Below, one piece after another: positions 1 through 10,594 of a stretch of DNA of 64,000 bases; position 1 is the stretch's first letter; each line of letters starts with the position of its first letter. A program made the position numbers and the translations under genes. The DNA is from Rheinheimera pleomorphica. Its GTDB lineage: Bacteria > Pseudomonadota > Gammaproteobacteria > Enterobacterales > Alteromonadaceae. The DNA lies in contig NZ_SIRR01000012.1 in NCBI RefSeq assembly GCF_011634895.1, positions 186,001 through 250,000 of the forward strand. Reading direction: 5' to 3'. The notes under the pieces were generated by a model. It saw only the letters and a list, made by a program, of their open reading frames with translations, had not been told where the DNA came from and made no database searches.

Positions 1-1145
1 TGATTAATAAACGCCAGATACTGGCGGGAGTCTTCAAGATAGCCTTCGCGCCCTTCGTCGGTATCCGGGTAGTAGAACTGATCATCGTCTTTAATAAATT
101 TAAAGAAGGCTTTTAAATCGCCGGTAAACCCTACCTTATCTTTTATCGCGATCATCTCTTTGGTTAAACGCGCGACTTCATCCAGGCCAATCTGATGAAT
201 TTGCTCAGCGGTTAAATCGGTGGTGGTCGACACTTTTAAGCGGTAATCATAAAAGGCTTTACCGTCAGTTTGTTTACCGACGCCGGTAGCTATCTGATCA
301 CTTTTTGCCACATCCTGCTCTAACCATTGCTTTAATGCGGTGTAGGCCGGTAAAAAATGGCTTTGCAGTGCGGCACGGGTTTGTTCTGTTAACTGCTGTG
401 CCTGCTCGTCGCTGAGTTTATCGGCCTTAACCAGCGAATCAATTTTGCCTTTAGCATCGCTCCACAGGGGTATGTCTTGCTCTTTGTCGGTAAAAGGCGC
501 GCCGTTAATCAGGTTATTTATTTGTTCTAACACGCCATCATAGGCAAATTTGGGCGGGCGCACATCGTGCGTGGCATTATCCTGGGCCCGCTGCAACAAC
601 TGGCTTATGGCGCGGCTGATGCCTTCTATCCGTTTTACATAGGCCTGCATGTCTTCTGCCGTATCCACTTTATGAAAGTTGATCATAATTTGCGGCAGCA
701 TGGCATGAATGCCCTGCATCTGTGTGAAAATATACGCATTTTTGCGAAATGGTACGCCCTGCTTCGCTTGCTCATATTGGTAAACCCAGATGTCATATGA
801 GGTTTGCGCTTCCAGATCGAGTTTGGCGTAGTCAAAACTGGATTTAAGCTCAGCGACCGTCGCGGCCAGCCAGGCCAGTTGTTCATCTTCGGCCGCTACT
901 GAGGTGTCATCAACCTGATCATACTTATCTTTACGACCAAGAAAGGTCATTTGCAGCGGGCTTTGTTGCAGTTGTTGCTCGTACTTGTCTTCAAACCACT
1001 GATTAAGCCGTTCGGTTTCTGATGGTTGCTGTGCTACAACTTCTGCATTGGGTGCTGCATCTTGTTGTTGAGACGGAGCTTGTGGTGCCGGGCTACAGCC
1101 GGTAATGAAACCGGCCACAGCCAGCGCTATCAATGACTTACGCAT
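1..1145 (-). CDS. DUF885 family lipoprotein, C-terminus beyond window
   Basis: The reading frame opens at the ATG at 1145 and runs off the left edge, so about 381 residues are visible. The N-terminus is a lipoprotein signal: MRKS, a hydrophobic stretch, then the lipobox FITGC with Cys17, followed by a Pro/Gln/Ala-rich linker. The body (LNQWFEDKYEQQL, QMTFLGRKDKYD) resembles the DUF885 family, proteins of about 600 residues related to peptidases. AAGGA lies 7 nt before the ATG. Expected location is the periplasmic side of a membrane. The substrate cannot be told from sequence and the conserved C-terminal part is missing here. Confidence 0.8.
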   Translation of the reverse strand, partial: MRKSLIALAVAGFITGCSPAPQAPSQQQDAAPNAEVVAQQPSETERLNQWFEDKYEQQLQQSPLQMTFLGRKDKYDQVDDTSVAAEDEQLAWLAATVAELKSSFDYAKLDLEAQTSYDIWVYQYEQAKQGVPFRKNAYIFTQMQGIHAMLPQIMINFHKVDTAEDMQAYVKRIEGISRAISQLLQRAQDNATHDVRPPKFAYDGVLEQINNLINGAPFTDKEQDIPLWSDAKGKIDSLVKADKLSDEQAQQLTEQTRAALQSHFLPAYTALKQWLEQDVAKSDQIATGVGKQTDGKAFYDYRLKVSTTTDLTAEQIHQIGLDEVARLTKEMIAIKDKVGFTGDLKAFFKFIKDDDQFYYPDTDEGREGYLEDSRQYLAFIN

Positions 1146-1238
1146 CAAAGAGTCCTTGTTGTTTTGGTTATTAACCCAACAAGACTACCCTCTGAGCGAA
1201 CGTTAGTCTAAAACAATTTGTAACCAGCTTTGTCAGCG

Positions 1239-2921
1239 CTACGCACTGACACGTTTATACTGGCGGTACTGCGGTGTCCAGAAGTTGTCGTCAATTTTCT
1301 GCTGTAGCAGCGCATCGTCAAGCTCCAGCGCCAGCCCCTGCTGCATCGCTACTTTAGCCACATTAAAAGCAATTTGTTTGCTCAAATTGGCCAGCGCGGT
1401 AAAAGGTGGTAATAAACCGCCCTCGCCGGTATTGCCGCGGGGAGAGGCTTCAGCCAGGGTTTTACTGGCCGCGCGCAGCATTTCATCGCTAATGATGCGG
1501 GCTTTACAGGCAATCACACCCAGGCCAATGCCGGGGAAGATATAGCTATTATTACACTGCGCGATTGGGTAGCGTTTGCCTTGGTACTCCACAGGCGCAA
1601 AGGGGCTGCCGGTAGCAATAATAACATCGCCGTCAGTCCAGTTAATCACCTGCTCTGGTGTGGCTTCAACCTGGCGCGACGGGTTTGACAGCGGGAAAAT
1701 AATCGGGGTGCTGCAGCCTTTTTTCATCGCCCGCACGACAGCTTCGGTAAATAAACCGGCCTGGCCTGACACACCAATTAACACTCCGGGCTTGGCGCAG
1801 TTCATCACATCGCGCAGGCTGGGGTATTCGCTGCTGTAGCTCCAGCTGGCAATAGCCTCAGAGTGTTGCACCAAAGCCTGCTGGAAATCGCGCAGGCCTG
1901 GCGTGCTGTCGGTCAGCAGGCCAAGCCGGTCTATCATGTAGATCTGACTACGGGCCTGTGCTTCGCTGATCCCCTCGGCGACCATCTGGCTGATCACCTG
2001 CTCAGCAATGCCGCAACCGGCTGAGCCTGCGCCGACAAACACCACTTTTTGCTGTGATAACTTAACCTGCTTGCTGCGACAGGCAGCCAATAAAGTGCCG
2101 ACGGTAACGGCTGCGGTGCCCTGAATATCGTCATTAAAGCAACAGACGTTATCACGGTACCGCTGTAGCAGTGGCATGGCATTGGGCTGGGCAAAGTCTT
2201 CAAACTGAATAATCGCCTCTGGCCAGCGGCGTTTTACCGCCTGGATAAACAGATCGACAAACTCATCGTACTCGGCTTGATTTACCCGTTTTTGCCGCAG
2301 CCCCATGTACATCGGATCGTTAAGTAATTTTTCATTATTAGTGCCCACATCCAGCATTACCGGTAAGGTGTATGCCGGGCTGATACCACCACAGGCGGTA
2401 TACAATGACAACTTGCCGATAGAAATTCCCATACCGCCAATGCCCTGATCGCCCAGGCCCAACACGCGCTCGCCATCGGTGACCACGATCACCTTCACTT
2501 TGCGTTTAGTGGCGTTACGCAGCACATCATCCAGCTGATGTCTGTCCTGATAGCTGATAAATAAGCCACGGGCACTGCGGTAAATGTCGGAGAACTGCTC
2601 GCAGGCGTCACCTACTGTTGGTGTATAAACAATGGGTAACATTTCTTCCAGGTGTTGCTGCAACAGGCGGTAAAACAGCGTTTCGTTGTTATCCTGAATG
2701 GCGCGCAGGTAGATATGTTTATTAATGGCGCTATCAAAGCTTTTGTATTGCATGTAAGCACGACTCACCTGCTCTTCAATGGTTTCAAACCTTGGAGGTA
2801 GCAAGCCGGCCAGATTAAACGCCAAACGTTCTTCAGCGGTAAAAGCACTGCCTTTGTTAAGTAATGGGGTTTCTAATAAAGCGGAACCGGCATAGGCGGT
2901 GTAAAGCGGAAACTTTTTCAT
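1239..2921 (-). CDS. maeA: NAD-dependent malic enzyme
   Basis: Converts malate to pyruvate and CO2 with NAD reduction, linking the TCA cycle to pyruvate. At 560 residues it matches the long malic enzyme family (E. coli MaeA is 565). Visible features: general-acid Tyr99 in [13 protein letters not shown], Lys170 in SIGKLSLY, metal-binding ENDD-type region [10 protein letters not shown] at 262-271, and the Rossmann motif VGAGSAG at 296-302. The residues closest to the cofactor do not by themselves prove NAD over NADP, but overall similarity is to the NAD-type MaeA. It is a single gene, with an HDOD gene upstream on the same strand at a 72-nt gap. Confidence 0.95.
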   Translation of the reverse strand: MKKFPLYTAYAGSALLETPLLNKGSAFTAEERLAFNLAGLLPPRFETIEEQVSRAYMQYKSFDSAINKHIYLRAIQDNNETLFYRLLQQHLEEMLPIVYTPTVGDACEQFSDIYRSARGLFISYQDRHQLDDVLRNATKRKVKVIVVTDGERVLGLGDQGIGGMGISIGKLSLYTACGGISPAYTLPVMLDVGTNNEKLLNDPMYMGLRQKRVNQAEYDEFVDLFIQAVKRRWPEAIIQFEDFAQPNAMPLLQRYRDNVCCFNDDIQGTAAVTVGTLLAACRSKQVKLSQQKVVFVGAGSAGCGIAEQVISQMVAEGISEAQARSQIYMIDRLGLLTDSTPGLRDFQQALVQHSEAIASWSYSSEYPSLRDVMNCAKPGVLIGVSGQAGLFTEAVVRAMKKGCSTPIIFPLSNPSRQVEATPEQVINWTDGDVIIATGSPFAPVEYQGKRYPIAQCNNSYIFPGIGLGVIACKARIISDEMLRAASKTLAEASPRGNTGEGGLLPPFTALANLSKQIAFNVAKVAMQQGLALELDDALLQQKIDDNFWTPQYRQYKRVSA

Positions 2922-2993
2922 TGCACTGCTCTTGGATAAAGGTCAGAAATGCAACAACGGCACAGTAAAACTGCACCTACTGCTGCAATCAAA

Positions 2994-3839
2994 TTAATAA
3001 ATGGTGCTGATTCTGGGGTTTAATACCGATAAGATAAACAAACCTTCGGTGTTGCAGAAATCTATCGCACGGATAATGTCCTGCTGCGTCAGATCAAGCA
3101 GTTCCAGTACAAAGGGGTCAACCAACTGCCGGGTGGAGTATATCTCCGGATGTTGGTTCGCCAACGCCAGACGTACGGCCAGGTGCAATACCAGTTGGGC
3201 TTTATTCTTTTGCTCAAACTTATGGCTGTGTTGCAGTGCTACCGGTTCAACAATACTGTCGGGCAACTGCCACAGGTGCAATAACTCTGCACCACATTCT
3301 GCATAAGTAAAACCCAGCACACGCTGCTGCAGTTGCCAGGGTTTTTCGTCGGCGTTGTAGTTCTGACACTGATGTGCTTGCTCTGCGCTGTTGTGCAATA
3401 CCACCATCTCACCGATATTGTGCAACAGACCGGCAACATAGTAACGATCAGTCGGTTTTAACTTACAGTTTTGTGCCAGAAACTTAGCGATAAGGGCGGC
3501 ATTAATGCTTTGTTCCCAAAACCGTTCTAAATCAATGGCTGAGGTATCAATTTTGCTACAGGCCGAGGCGATGCCAATGCTAATTACCAGGTTATAAACC
3601 TGGGTTTTGCCAAGCACCAATAACGCTTTGCTGACACTTTCTACCTGGTACGGCAAATTATAAATGGCACTATTGGCCAGCTTTAGTAGCTTAGATGTGA
3701 GTACCGGATCGAGCAGGATCACTTCTGCAACTTCATCCAGACTGGCGGTGTCAGAATCCATTAACTGCTTTACGCGCAAATACCCTTCCGGTAAAGCAAA
3801 TAGTTCTGCAACATTCTGCGCATATTGCAAGGCTTTCAT
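2994..3839 (-). CDS. HDOD domain signalling protein
   Basis: A 281-residue soluble protein made almost entirely of one HDOD domain. Recognisable parts are the N-terminal DEVAEVILLDPVLTSKLLKLANSA segment (about residues 35-57) and the degenerate HD-type segment GLLHNIGEMVVLHN (about 136-149). HDOD proteins are HD-fold proteins without reliable phosphohydrolase activity that act in signalling, often with two-component or c-di-GMP systems. No receiver, GGDEF or kinase domain is attached. Its partner is unknown; the flanking genes maeA and dps do not suggest one. Confidence 0.85.
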   Translation of the reverse strand: MKALQYAQNVAELFALPEGYLRVKQLMDSDTASLDEVAEVILLDPVLTSKLLKLANSAIYNLPYQVESVSKALLVLGKTQVYNLVISIGIASACSKIDTSAIDLERFWEQSINAALIAKFLAQNCKLKPTDRYYVAGLLHNIGEMVVLHNSAEQAHQCQNYNADEKPWQLQQRVLGFTYAECGAELLHLWQLPDSIVEPVALQHSHKFEQKNKAQLVLHLAVRLALANQHPEIYSTRQLVDPFVLELLDLTQQDIIRAIDFCNTEGLFILSVLNPRISTIY

Positions 3840-3975
3840 CGGGTATGATCTCCAGTAGCGGGTGCGCTCTGCGTTGCACCAGCTATAAGTGTTACTGCTG
3901 GCGTTGATTTTACAAGCTTTGACAGGAAAAACTTAGTGTTTTTTGTCAGAATGACATTTTTACACGTTTGCAGCG

Positions 3976-4018
3976 ATAAAACGCCTGACAGGTCAGACCG
4001 GTTCTGCCCTGTCAGGCG
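3976..4018 (-). terminator. Rho-independent terminator of dps
   Basis: An 11-bp perfect inverted repeat (CGCCTGACAGG, 3982-3992, with 4008-4018) lies 6 nt beyond the dps stop. On the minus strand it is followed by TTTT at 3981-3978. Confidence 0.75.
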
Positions 4019-4024
4019 CCAGTA

Positions 4025-4492
4025 TTATGCCACCAGACTGCGCAGCATCCAGGCATTTTTTTCATGCACTGTCATGCGTTGAGTCAGTAAATCCAGGCTG
4101 ACTTCATCAGCAGCTTTATCAGCCACCGGTACTATTGAGCGCGCCGTTTTGGCAATGGCCTCCTGGCCTTTCACCAGATCTTTAATCATTTCTTCTGCCG
4201 TGGGTATACCGTCGGCTTCTTTCAGGCTGGTCAGTTTAGCGTATTCTTTATAGGAGCCTGGAGCAAACTCGCCCAGCGCCCTGATACGCTCAGCAATTTC
4301 ATCGACCGCCAGCGCCAGCTCGTTGTACTGGGTTTCAAATAAGGTATGTAAGGTTTGAAACATCGGTCCGGTGACATTCCAGTGATAGTTATGAGTTTTT
4401 AAATACAGCGTATAGGTGTCGGCTAGCAGTACCGACAAACCGTGCGCAATAGCCTTACGTTGATCTTCTTCAATGCCGATATTAATTTTCAT
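4025..4492 (-). CDS. dps: Dps family ferroxidase/DNA-protection protein
   Basis: Dps forms dodecamers that oxidise and store iron with peroxide and protect DNA in stationary phase or oxidative stress. The chosen ATG at 4492 gives 155 residues, a normal Dps length, and has AAGGAG 5 nt upstream; a longer reading frame to 4543 has no support. The intersubunit ferroxidase ligands are all present: His37, His49, Asp64 and Glu68 in the blocks [17 protein letters not shown] and VDEIAERI. The N-terminus (MKINIGI) is short and lacks a Lys-rich DNA-binding tail, so direct DNA binding is uncertain. It is monocistronic, with its own terminator. Confidence 0.92.
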   Translation of the reverse strand: MKINIGIEEDQRKAIAHGLSVLLADTYTLYLKTHNYHWNVTGPMFQTLHTLFETQYNELALAVDEIAERIRALGEFAPGSYKEYAKLTSLKEADGIPTAEEMIKDLVKGQEAIAKTARSIVPVADKAADEVSLDLLTQRMTVHEKNAWMLRSLVA

Positions 4493-4642
4493 AGCAACTC
4501 CTTGGGTTGAGCACAGCGACAAAAATACCATAGCACAAAACATCTTTTGTTCATTCGATAATGCTGAGAATACGTTGTTTTTGCGTGTGCAGTTAAAGCT
4601 TATGTAAAGACATGGGGATAAATTAACGTAAAATCAAGGCGT

Positions 4643-4670
4643 AAAAAAACCGGCTTACAAAAACCGGTTT
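4643..4670 (-). terminator. Rho-independent terminator of ybiT
   Basis: AAACCGG (4647-4653) pairs with CCGGTTT (4664-4670). On the minus strand the stem runs into TTTTTTT. It sits 26 nt after the ybiT stop codon. Confidence 0.75.
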
Positions 4671-4696
4671 CTTAACAACAGCTAATCAGCGTTGAC

Positions 4697-6286
4697 TCAG
4701 GCGGATTGGGCTGCCAGATATTCTTCGTAACTGCCAACAAAGTTACGGATATCTTTGTCAGTAATCTCAATAATACGGCTGGCCAGGCTGGAGACGAATT
4801 CACGGTCATGGCTGACAAACAGCAAGGTGCCTTTATAGTGTTCCAGCGCCAGGTTTAATGACTCTATTGACTCCATATCCAAGTGGTTAGTTGGCTCATC
4901 CATCACCAGAATATTTGGCCGCTGCAGCATTAGCTTGCCAAACAGCATCCGGCCTTTCTCTCCCCCGGACAGTACCTTAACCGACTTTTTAATCTCATCC
5001 TGTGAAAACAGCAAGCGGCCTAAAATACCACGGATCGCCTGCTCATCATCTGATGGCTGCTTCCACTGGCTCATCCAGTCAAACAGGCTGATATCCTCGC
5101 TGAACTCATGTGCATGATCCTGAGCGTAGTAACCAATTTTGGCATTTTCCGACCATTTCACGCTACCCGACTCCGGCGTTAGATCGCCCACCAGACATTT
5201 TAACAAGGTCGACTTACCGATACCGTTGGCACCCAGTATGGCCACCTTTTCGCCGACTTCTATTGTCATACCAAGGTTTTTTAGCAGCTTAAGTTCGCCA
5301 AAACCTTTATGCAGGCCTTCGACTTCCAGCGCCAGGCGGTATAACTGCTTTTGCTGCTCAAAACGGATAAAAGGGTTAACCCGGCTTGAGGCTTTAACCT
5401 CTTCTAACTGGATTTTATCTATCTGTTTGGCGCGTGATGTCGCTTGCTTCGCCTTAGAGGCGTTAGCAGAAAAGCGGCTGACGAAGGTTTGCAGCTCGGC
5501 AATCTGGGCTTTTTTCTTGGCGTTATCGGCTAACAAACGCTCGCGGGCCTGGGTCGCTGCAAACATGTACTCATCGTAGTTGCCCGGATATAAGCGCAAT
5601 TCGCCGTAATCCAAATCAGCCATATGGGTACAAACGCTGTTTAAAAAGTGACGGTCGTGCGAAATGATCACCATAGTGCTGTTACGCTCGGCCAGCACGT
5701 TTTCCAGCCAGCGGATGGTGTTAATATCCAGGTTGTTGGTCGGTTCGTCCAGCAGCATAATTTCCGGATCGGCAAACAGTACCTGTGCCAGCAACACCCG
5801 CAGTTTAAAACCCGGCGCTATTGCCGACATCGGGCCAAAATGCTGCTCTACCGGTATACCCACACCAATTAACAGCTCCCCGGCGCGTGATTCTGCGGTG
5901 TAACCGTCCATTTCACCAAAGGCGACTTCCAGATCGGCGACTTTCATACCGTCTTCTTCGCTCATTTCGCTGCTGGCATAGATGCGATCACGTTCTTCTT
6001 TTACCGCCCACAGCTCGGCATGGCCCATGATCACCGTATCGATAACCGAGTACTGCTCAAATGCAAATTGATCCTGGTTTAGCTTTGCCACGCGGTGATT
6101 CGGCTCAACAAACACATTACCGGCAGATGGCTCCAGCTCACGGCTTAAAATCTTCATAAAAGTGGATTTGCCGCAGCCATTGGCACCAATTAAACCATAG
6201 CGATTGCCTTCGCCAAATTTAATGGAGATATTTTCAAACAGCGGCTTAGCGCCAAATTGCATGGTAATGTTAGCAGTTGATATCAC
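4697..6286 (-). CDS. ybiT: ABC-F family ATPase YbiT
   Basis: A soluble 529-residue protein with two ABC ATPase domains and no membrane segments. ABC-F proteins bind the ribosomal E site and modulate translation. Similarity to E. coli YbiT is close along the whole length (e.g. [34 protein letters not shown]). Walker A motifs are GANGCGKST (N-domain) and GANGIGKST (C-domain); Walker B motifs are [10 protein letters not shown] and [10 protein letters not shown]. The N-domain signature is the degenerate APGFKLRV, as in YbiT relatives, whereas the C-domain has a normal LSGGEKGR. The start is GTG at 6286 with TGGA 7 nt before it, matching the family N-terminus. Confidence 0.93.
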   Translation of the reverse strand: MISTANITMQFGAKPLFENISIKFGEGNRYGLIGANGCGKSTFMKILSRELEPSAGNVFVEPNHRVAKLNQDQFAFEQYSVIDTVIMGHAELWAVKEERDRIYASSEMSEEDGMKVADLEVAFGEMDGYTAESRAGELLIGVGIPVEQHFGPMSAIAPGFKLRVLLAQVLFADPEIMLLDEPTNNLDINTIRWLENVLAERNSTMVIISHDRHFLNSVCTHMADLDYGELRLYPGNYDEYMFAATQARERLLADNAKKKAQIAELQTFVSRFSANASKAKQATSRAKQIDKIQLEEVKASSRVNPFIRFEQQKQLYRLALEVEGLHKGFGELKLLKNLGMTIEVGEKVAILGANGIGKSTLLKCLVGDLTPESGSVKWSENAKIGYYAQDHAHEFSEDISLFDWMSQWKQPSDDEQAIRGILGRLLFSQDEIKKSVKVLSGGEKGRMLFGKLMLQRPNILVMDEPTNHLDMESIESLNLALEHYKGTLLFVSHDREFVSSLASRIIEITDKDIRNFVGSYEEYLAAQSA

Positions 6287-6388
6287 AGTGTGTTCCAGAG
6301 CAGGTTAAAACGAGCCGCGGCCTGAAACTACACAGGCCAGCGTAAAAAGTGCGCTACTATACGCCTTTTCAGCACTAAACTCAAAACA

Positions 6389-6412
6389 AACACCCGGTAA
6401 AAACCGGGTGTT
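6389..6412 (-). terminator. Rho-independent terminator of the zwf-pgl-edd-glk-eda operon
   Basis: A 10-bp perfect stem AACACCCGGT / ACCGGGTGTT (6389-6398 with 6403-6412) with an AAAA loop. On the minus strand it is followed by a T-rich tract. It lies 28 nt beyond the eda stop. Confidence 0.8.
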
Positions 6413-6440
6413 GTTGTCGGTGACGCTATAGCCTACCGCG

Positions 6441-7094
6441 TTAACGGCGGGCTTGTGCCACAGCGGCCTGGCATAGTTGGGTTATTCTATCCCAATCTTT
6501 GCTGGCTACTGCGTCATCAGGTACTATCCAGGAGCCGCCAACACATTTCACATTGGGCAGTGCCAGATATTCCATAAAGTTTTTCTCGTTGATACCGCCG
6601 GTAGGACAAAAGCGGATATCGGCAAAAGGACCGTGGATCGATTTTAATGTTTTAACACCACCGGCGGCTTCTGCCGGGAAAAACTTAAAGTGGCTGTAAC
6701 CAAGGCCGGTGCCTTCCATTAATTCTGAAATACTGGCGATACCCGGAATAAGCGGTATGCTGCAGTCTTTACCCGCTTGCAGCAGTTCACGGGTCAGGCC
6801 CGGGCTGATGGCAAATTTGGCCCCAGCCTCTACCACCTGCTGTAATTGCGCCGCAGTGGTAACCGTGCCGGCACCGACGATAGCATCAGGCACTTCCTGT
6901 GCCAGCAGACGGATCGCTTCCAGTGCCACTGGCGTACGCAGCGTCACTTCCAATACTTTTATACCGCCGGCCAACAGGGCTTTTGCCATTGGCACAGCGT
7001 CGGCTAAATCTTTTATCACGATAACCGGTACCACTGGCCCTTGTTCAAATAAGGTACCCGGTTGTAACTGCCAGTTTTCAAATGCCATATTCAT
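6441..7094 (-). CDS. eda: KDPG/KHG aldolase
   Basis: Cleaves 2-keto-3-deoxy-6-phosphogluconate to pyruvate and glyceraldehyde-3-phosphate, the last step of the Entner-Doudoroff pathway. The 217 residues show the class I aldolase core: Glu49 in VLEVTLRTP, the Schiff-base Lys137 in [13 protein letters not shown], and the phosphate-binding [10 protein letters not shown] at 163-171. The start overlaps the end of glk by 17 nt. ATG at 7094 and ATG at 7088 are both possible; GAG sits 8 nt before the second. It is the last gene of a five-gene operon closed by a strong terminator. Confidence 0.95.
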   Translation of the reverse strand: MNMAFENWQLQPGTLFEQGPVVPVIVIKDLADAVPMAKALLAGGIKVLEVTLRTPVALEAIRLLAQEVPDAIVGAGTVTTAAQLQQVVEAGAKFAISPGLTRELLQAGKDCSIPLIPGIASISELMEGTGLGYSHFKFFPAEAAGGVKTLKSIHGPFADIRFCPTGGINEKNFMEYLALPNVKCVGGSWIVPDDAVASKDWDRITQLCQAAVAQARR

Positions 7095-8064
7095 TACTCG
7101 CCAAAAATTGTTTCAGGTAAACGGCAGCCCCGATTAATCCGGGTTGCTCTGCCGTCACGACATAGCTGGCGATCTGGCGATTAAAAGCGCTAAACCGGCC
7201 TTTTGCTTCAAAACGCGCTCTGAACTCGCTGTTTGCAAGCAGAGGTAATAATTTGGGTACTATGCCACCGGCAATATAAACACCGCCAAAGGTGCTTAAG
7301 GTTAATGCCAGATCGCCGGCGACACTGCCGAGGCTGGCGAAAAACTGCTGCACGGTGGCCAGGGCTAAATCGCACTCGCCCTGTAACGCCTTAGAGGCAA
7401 TCTGTGCCGCCGATAGCGGCGTCACCACTTGCTGACGATACAGCGCCAGTGCTTTGTAGATAGCTTCAAGGCCGGGGCCCGATAGCAAACGCTCTGGCGA
7501 GACATGGCCATACTCTTTTGCCAGCATTTGCTGAATAAACCATTCCTGCTCATTTTGCGCCGCCCAGTCGATATGGCCGCCCTCACCCGGCAACGGAATA
7601 TACTGGCCGTTGTGTGGCAGTAAATGTGCAACGCCAAGGCCGGTTCCGGCACCCAGTACGGCCATAGGTTTGCCGCTTAGGCTGCTGCCGGCACCAAACT
7701 GCACTTTTTCATCTTCTTTAAGTGCCGGTAAACACATGGCTACAGCCGTAAAATCGTTCATCACCTTAAGTGCGGCCAGGCCAAGCTGTTGCTGCATGGC
7801 GCTGATGGAGAACTGCCAGTGAAAGTTTGTCATGCTAACCTGATCGCCGGTGACCGGACAGGCAATAGCGATAGCAACGTGTTTAACCGCTGTCAGCGCT
7901 TGCTGGCGCATATAATGCGTTAATGCATCCGCTAAGGTGGCAAACTGGGCGCACGGATACACCGCGACCTTATCCAGCGTCAGGCTGTCCAATGCAACGC
8001 GGCTAAAGCGGGCGTTAGTGCCGCCGATATCGGCGACAATAGCGTGTGATGGCAGCTTAGCCAT
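7078..8064 (-). CDS. glk: Glucokinase
   Basis: Phosphorylates free glucose with ATP to glucose-6-phosphate, the substrate of Zwf encoded in the same operon. The ATG at 8064 gives 328 residues, with GGAGG upstream inside the end of edd. The edd stop and the glk start overlap by 8 nt (ATGGCTAA), which suggests translational coupling. Motifs of the proteobacterial Glk family are clear: phosphate-1 loop ADIGGTNAR at 11-19, catalytic Asp104 in [19 protein letters not shown] near 137, and GGEGGH-type [10 protein letters not shown] reading frame extending to 8112 lies within edd and is not supported. Confidence 0.95.
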   Translation of the reverse strand: MAKLPSHAIVADIGGTNARFSRVALDSLTLDKVAVYPCAQFATLADALTHYMRQQALTAVKHVAIAIACPVTGDQVSMTNFHWQFSISAMQQQLGLAALKVMNDFTAVAMCLPALKEDEKVQFGAGSSLSGKPMAVLGAGTGLGVAHLLPHNGQYIPLPGEGGHIDWAAQNEQEWFIQQMLAKEYGHVSPERLLSGPGLEAIYKALALYRQQVVTPLSAAQIASKALQGECDLALATVQQFFASLGSVAGDLALTLSTFGGVYIAGGIVPKLLPLLANSEFRARFEAKGRFSAFNRQIASYVVTAEQPGLIGAAVYLKQFLASNEYGI

Positions 8065-9889
8065 GCAAATGCTCCTCCGTGCTAAACAAACTACAGGCGC
8101 CCTGCTCGGCACCGGTCAGTTGGCTGCGCAGGGCGCCAAACATTTCGCGGCCCATGCCGTAGTAACTGGCGGCCATGTCCATGGTTGCCGGTTGACGTGC
8201 ATTAAACTCCTGCTCAGGCACTAACACTTCCAGACGGCCGGTTAAACCATCTACCAGCATCATATCGCCGCTTTGGATACGGGCAATGTTACCGCCGTCA
8301 ATGGCCTCTGGCGTGACATGTATCGCCGCCGGTACCTTGCCTGACGCACCGGACATCCGGCCGTCAGTGACCAGCGCCACTTTAAAACCTCTGTCCTGCA
8401 GTACGCCCAGAGGCGGTGTGAGTTTATGCAGCTCTGGCATACCACAGGCCTTAGGTCCCTGAAAGCGCACAACGACGATACAGTCTTTATTCAGTTCTCC
8501 GGCTTTAAAGGCCGCATCCAGTTCATGCTGGCTGGAAAACACCACCGCTGGCGCTTTTACCACTTCGGTACCTTCACGCAGCGCAGAGGTTTTAATTACG
8601 CCACGGCCAACATTGCCGGATAACACTTCCAGGCCACCGTGATCTTTAAAAGGTTTTTTCACACTCGTCAGCACATCCGGATCCAGTGATTGCTCTGGCG
8701 CATCAACCCACACCAGCTTGCCATCCTGCAGCACAGGTTGCTGGGTGTAACGGCGCAAGCCGGGGCCGGCGACCGTTTGTACGTCTTCATGCAATAAACC
8801 GGCGTCGAGTAACTCACGTATCAGCAGTGCCATACCGCCAGCATGCTGGAAGTGGTTAATATCGGCCTGGCCGTTAGGATAAATTCGGGTCAATAGCGGC
8901 GTGGCCGCCGACAGCTCAGCAAAGTCATCCCAGTTAACGATGTAACCGGCTGAACGCGCCATCGCGATTAAATGCATAGTGTGGTTAGTAGAGCCGCCTG
9001 TGGCCAGCAACCCAACGATACCGTTAACGATGGCTTTGGCATCGATCATCTTACCGGCAGGTAAATAATCAACACCCAGATCGGTTAACCGTGTTACCTG
9101 ACGCGCAGCTGCTTTGGTCAGCTCATCACGCAGTGGCGTGCCCGGGTTAACGAAAGAGGCGCCTGGCAAATGCAAGCCCATAATTTCAACCACTAACTGA
9201 TTTGAGTTGGCCGTGCCGTAAAAGGTACATGTACCGGCCGAGTGATAAGATGCCGATTCAGCGGCCAGTAGCTCTTCTTTACCTACTTTACCCTCGGCGT
9301 ACAACTGGCGTACCCGGGCTTTTTCTTTGTTCGGAATACCTGATGGCATAGGACCGGCCGGCACAAACACAAACGGCAGATGGCCAAAGCTCATGGCCGC
9401 CATAAATAAACCCGGCACAATTTTATCGCAAATACCCAGCATTAAGCCGCCATCGAACATATTGTGCGACAAGCCAACGGCTGCAGACATGGCGATAATG
9501 TCGCGGCTTAGTAAGCTTAGTTCCATACCAGGCTGGCCTTGCGTTACACCGTCACACATCGCCGGTACACCGCCGGCAAACTGCGCCACGCTACCCACCT
9601 CTTGCACCGCTTGTTTAATCAGCGCCGGGTAATGTTCATACGGTTGATGCGCCGACAGCATATCATTGTACGACGATACTATGCCGATATTGGCTTTGGT
9701 CAGGCTGCGCAAATCACTTTTGTCCTGTGAATTACAGGCGGCAAAACCATGCGCCAGATTTCCGCAGCTAAGCACGCCGCGATGCGGGCCCTTTAACCGG
9801 GCCTGCTCCAACCGTTGCAGATAAATCTGCCGACTTTTCTGGCTACGGGCAATAATTCTGTCCGTTACTTTCTGAATCACAGGATCCAT
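8057..9889 (-). CDS. edd: 6-phosphogluconate dehydratase
   Basis: Dehydrates 6-phosphogluconate to KDPG. The 610 residues match the IlvD/Edd family length. The Fe-S cluster cysteines are visible in [15 protein letters not shown] (about 103-117) and [13 protein letters not shown] (about 148-160), with the further conserved block [15 protein letters not shown] (about 217-231). The C-terminal half carries [16 protein letters not shown] and [16 protein letters not shown], diagnostic of the family. It follows pgl after 9 nt and overlaps glk, so it is the middle gene of the operon. Confidence 0.97.
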   Translation of the reverse strand: MDPVIQKVTDRIIARSQKSRQIYLQRLEQARLKGPHRGVLSCGNLAHGFAACNSQDKSDLRSLTKANIGIVSSYNDMLSAHQPYEHYPALIKQAVQEVGSVAQFAGGVPAMCDGVTQGQPGMELSLLSRDIIAMSAAVGLSHNMFDGGLMLGICDKIVPGLFMAAMSFGHLPFVFVPAGPMPSGIPNKEKARVRQLYAEGKVGKEELLAAESASYHSAGTCTFYGTANSNQLVVEIMGLHLPGASFVNPGTPLRDELTKAAARQVTRLTDLGVDYLPAGKMIDAKAIVNGIVGLLATGGSTNHTMHLIAMARSAGYIVNWDDFAELSAATPLLTRIYPNGQADINHFQHAGGMALLIRELLDAGLLHEDVQTVAGPGLRRYTQQPVLQDGKLVWVDAPEQSLDPDVLTSVKKPFKDHGGLEVLSGNVGRGVIKTSALREGTEVVKAPAVVFSSQHELDAAFKAGELNKDCIVVVRFQGPKACGMPELHKLTPPLGVLQDRGFKVALVTDGRMSGASGKVPAAIHVTPEAIDGGNIARIQSGDMMLVDGLTGRLEVLVPEQEFNARQPATMDMAASYYGMGREMFGALRSQLTGAEQGACSLFSTEEHLHG

Positions 9890-9898
9890 GACTATCCC

Positions 9899-10591
9899 CT
9901 ACTTCGCTGTATACATCACTGTTACATCAGCAACAGGATGTTGTAAAAAGGCCCGGATAGGCATAGCGTAAATGTCGTTATCCGCCATCGCTTTATCCAG
10001 TACTGAAAGTTTATTGGCGCCGACCAGATGCAGGAAAATGTGCCGGCTGTTTAACAGCCGCGGCAAACTGAGTGACAACCGCTGGTACGGCGCGCTAGCA
10101 GGCTGCACGGCAAGCACTGCCGGTGCATCCATCATTAGACCTTGCTGAATTTGTTCACTGCAGGGAAACAAGGATGCGGTATGGCCATCCTCACCCATGC
10201 CCAGGATCACAGCATCGAAGGTCGGTAGTGCAGCAACACGCGGTAATACCTGCGCTACGCCGTCAAATGCCGAGCTGGTATTGGCGTACAAGCTAATAAA
10301 ACGGGCTGCTTTGGCCTTATGCTGTAGCAAGCTGGCTTTGACCAGGCGCTCGTTCGAATCGTTGTGACTGGCATCCAGCCAACGGTCATCGGCCAATAAC
10401 ACTGTTACTTTGTGCCATGGCAGATCAGTTTGGCTCAAGGTTTGAAACAATGCTTGCGGCGTTTTACCGCCCGATACCACTAAATAGGCCGCATCACGCT
10501 CGGCGATAGCCTGGCGCAGAATATCGGCTAAGCGCTTAGCAAAGTCTTGATTTAGCGCTGCGGTATCGTTGAACTGGTTTAGCTGCATCAT
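9899..10591 (-). CDS. pgl: 6-phosphogluconolactonase
   Basis: Hydrolyses 6-phosphoglucono-lactone, the product of Zwf. The 230-residue protein is of the SOL/DevB type: VVSGGKTPQALFQTL near residues 38-52, LLADDRW near 66-72 and ILGMGEDGHTASLFP near 130-144. It starts 3 nt after the zwf stop, with GAGGAA inside the zwf 3' end as ribosome binding site. Two adjacent ATG codons are present; the first is used here. Confidence 0.95.
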   Translation of the reverse strand: MMQLNQFNDTAALNQDFAKRLADILRQAIAERDAAYLVVSGGKTPQALFQTLSQTDLPWHKVTVLLADDRWLDASHNDSNERLVKASLLQHKAKAARFISLYANTSSAFDGVAQVLPRVAALPTFDAVILGMGEDGHTASLFPCSEQIQQGLMMDAPAVLAVQPASAPYQRLSLSLPRLLNSRHIFLHLVGANKLSVLDKAMADNDIYAMPIRAFLQHPVADVTVMYTAK

Positions 10592-10594
10592 GGC

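Noticed and set aside
5139..5579. A 146-codon plus-strand open frame.
   Set aside because: It lies antisense within the well-supported ybiT coding sequence and has no family features.
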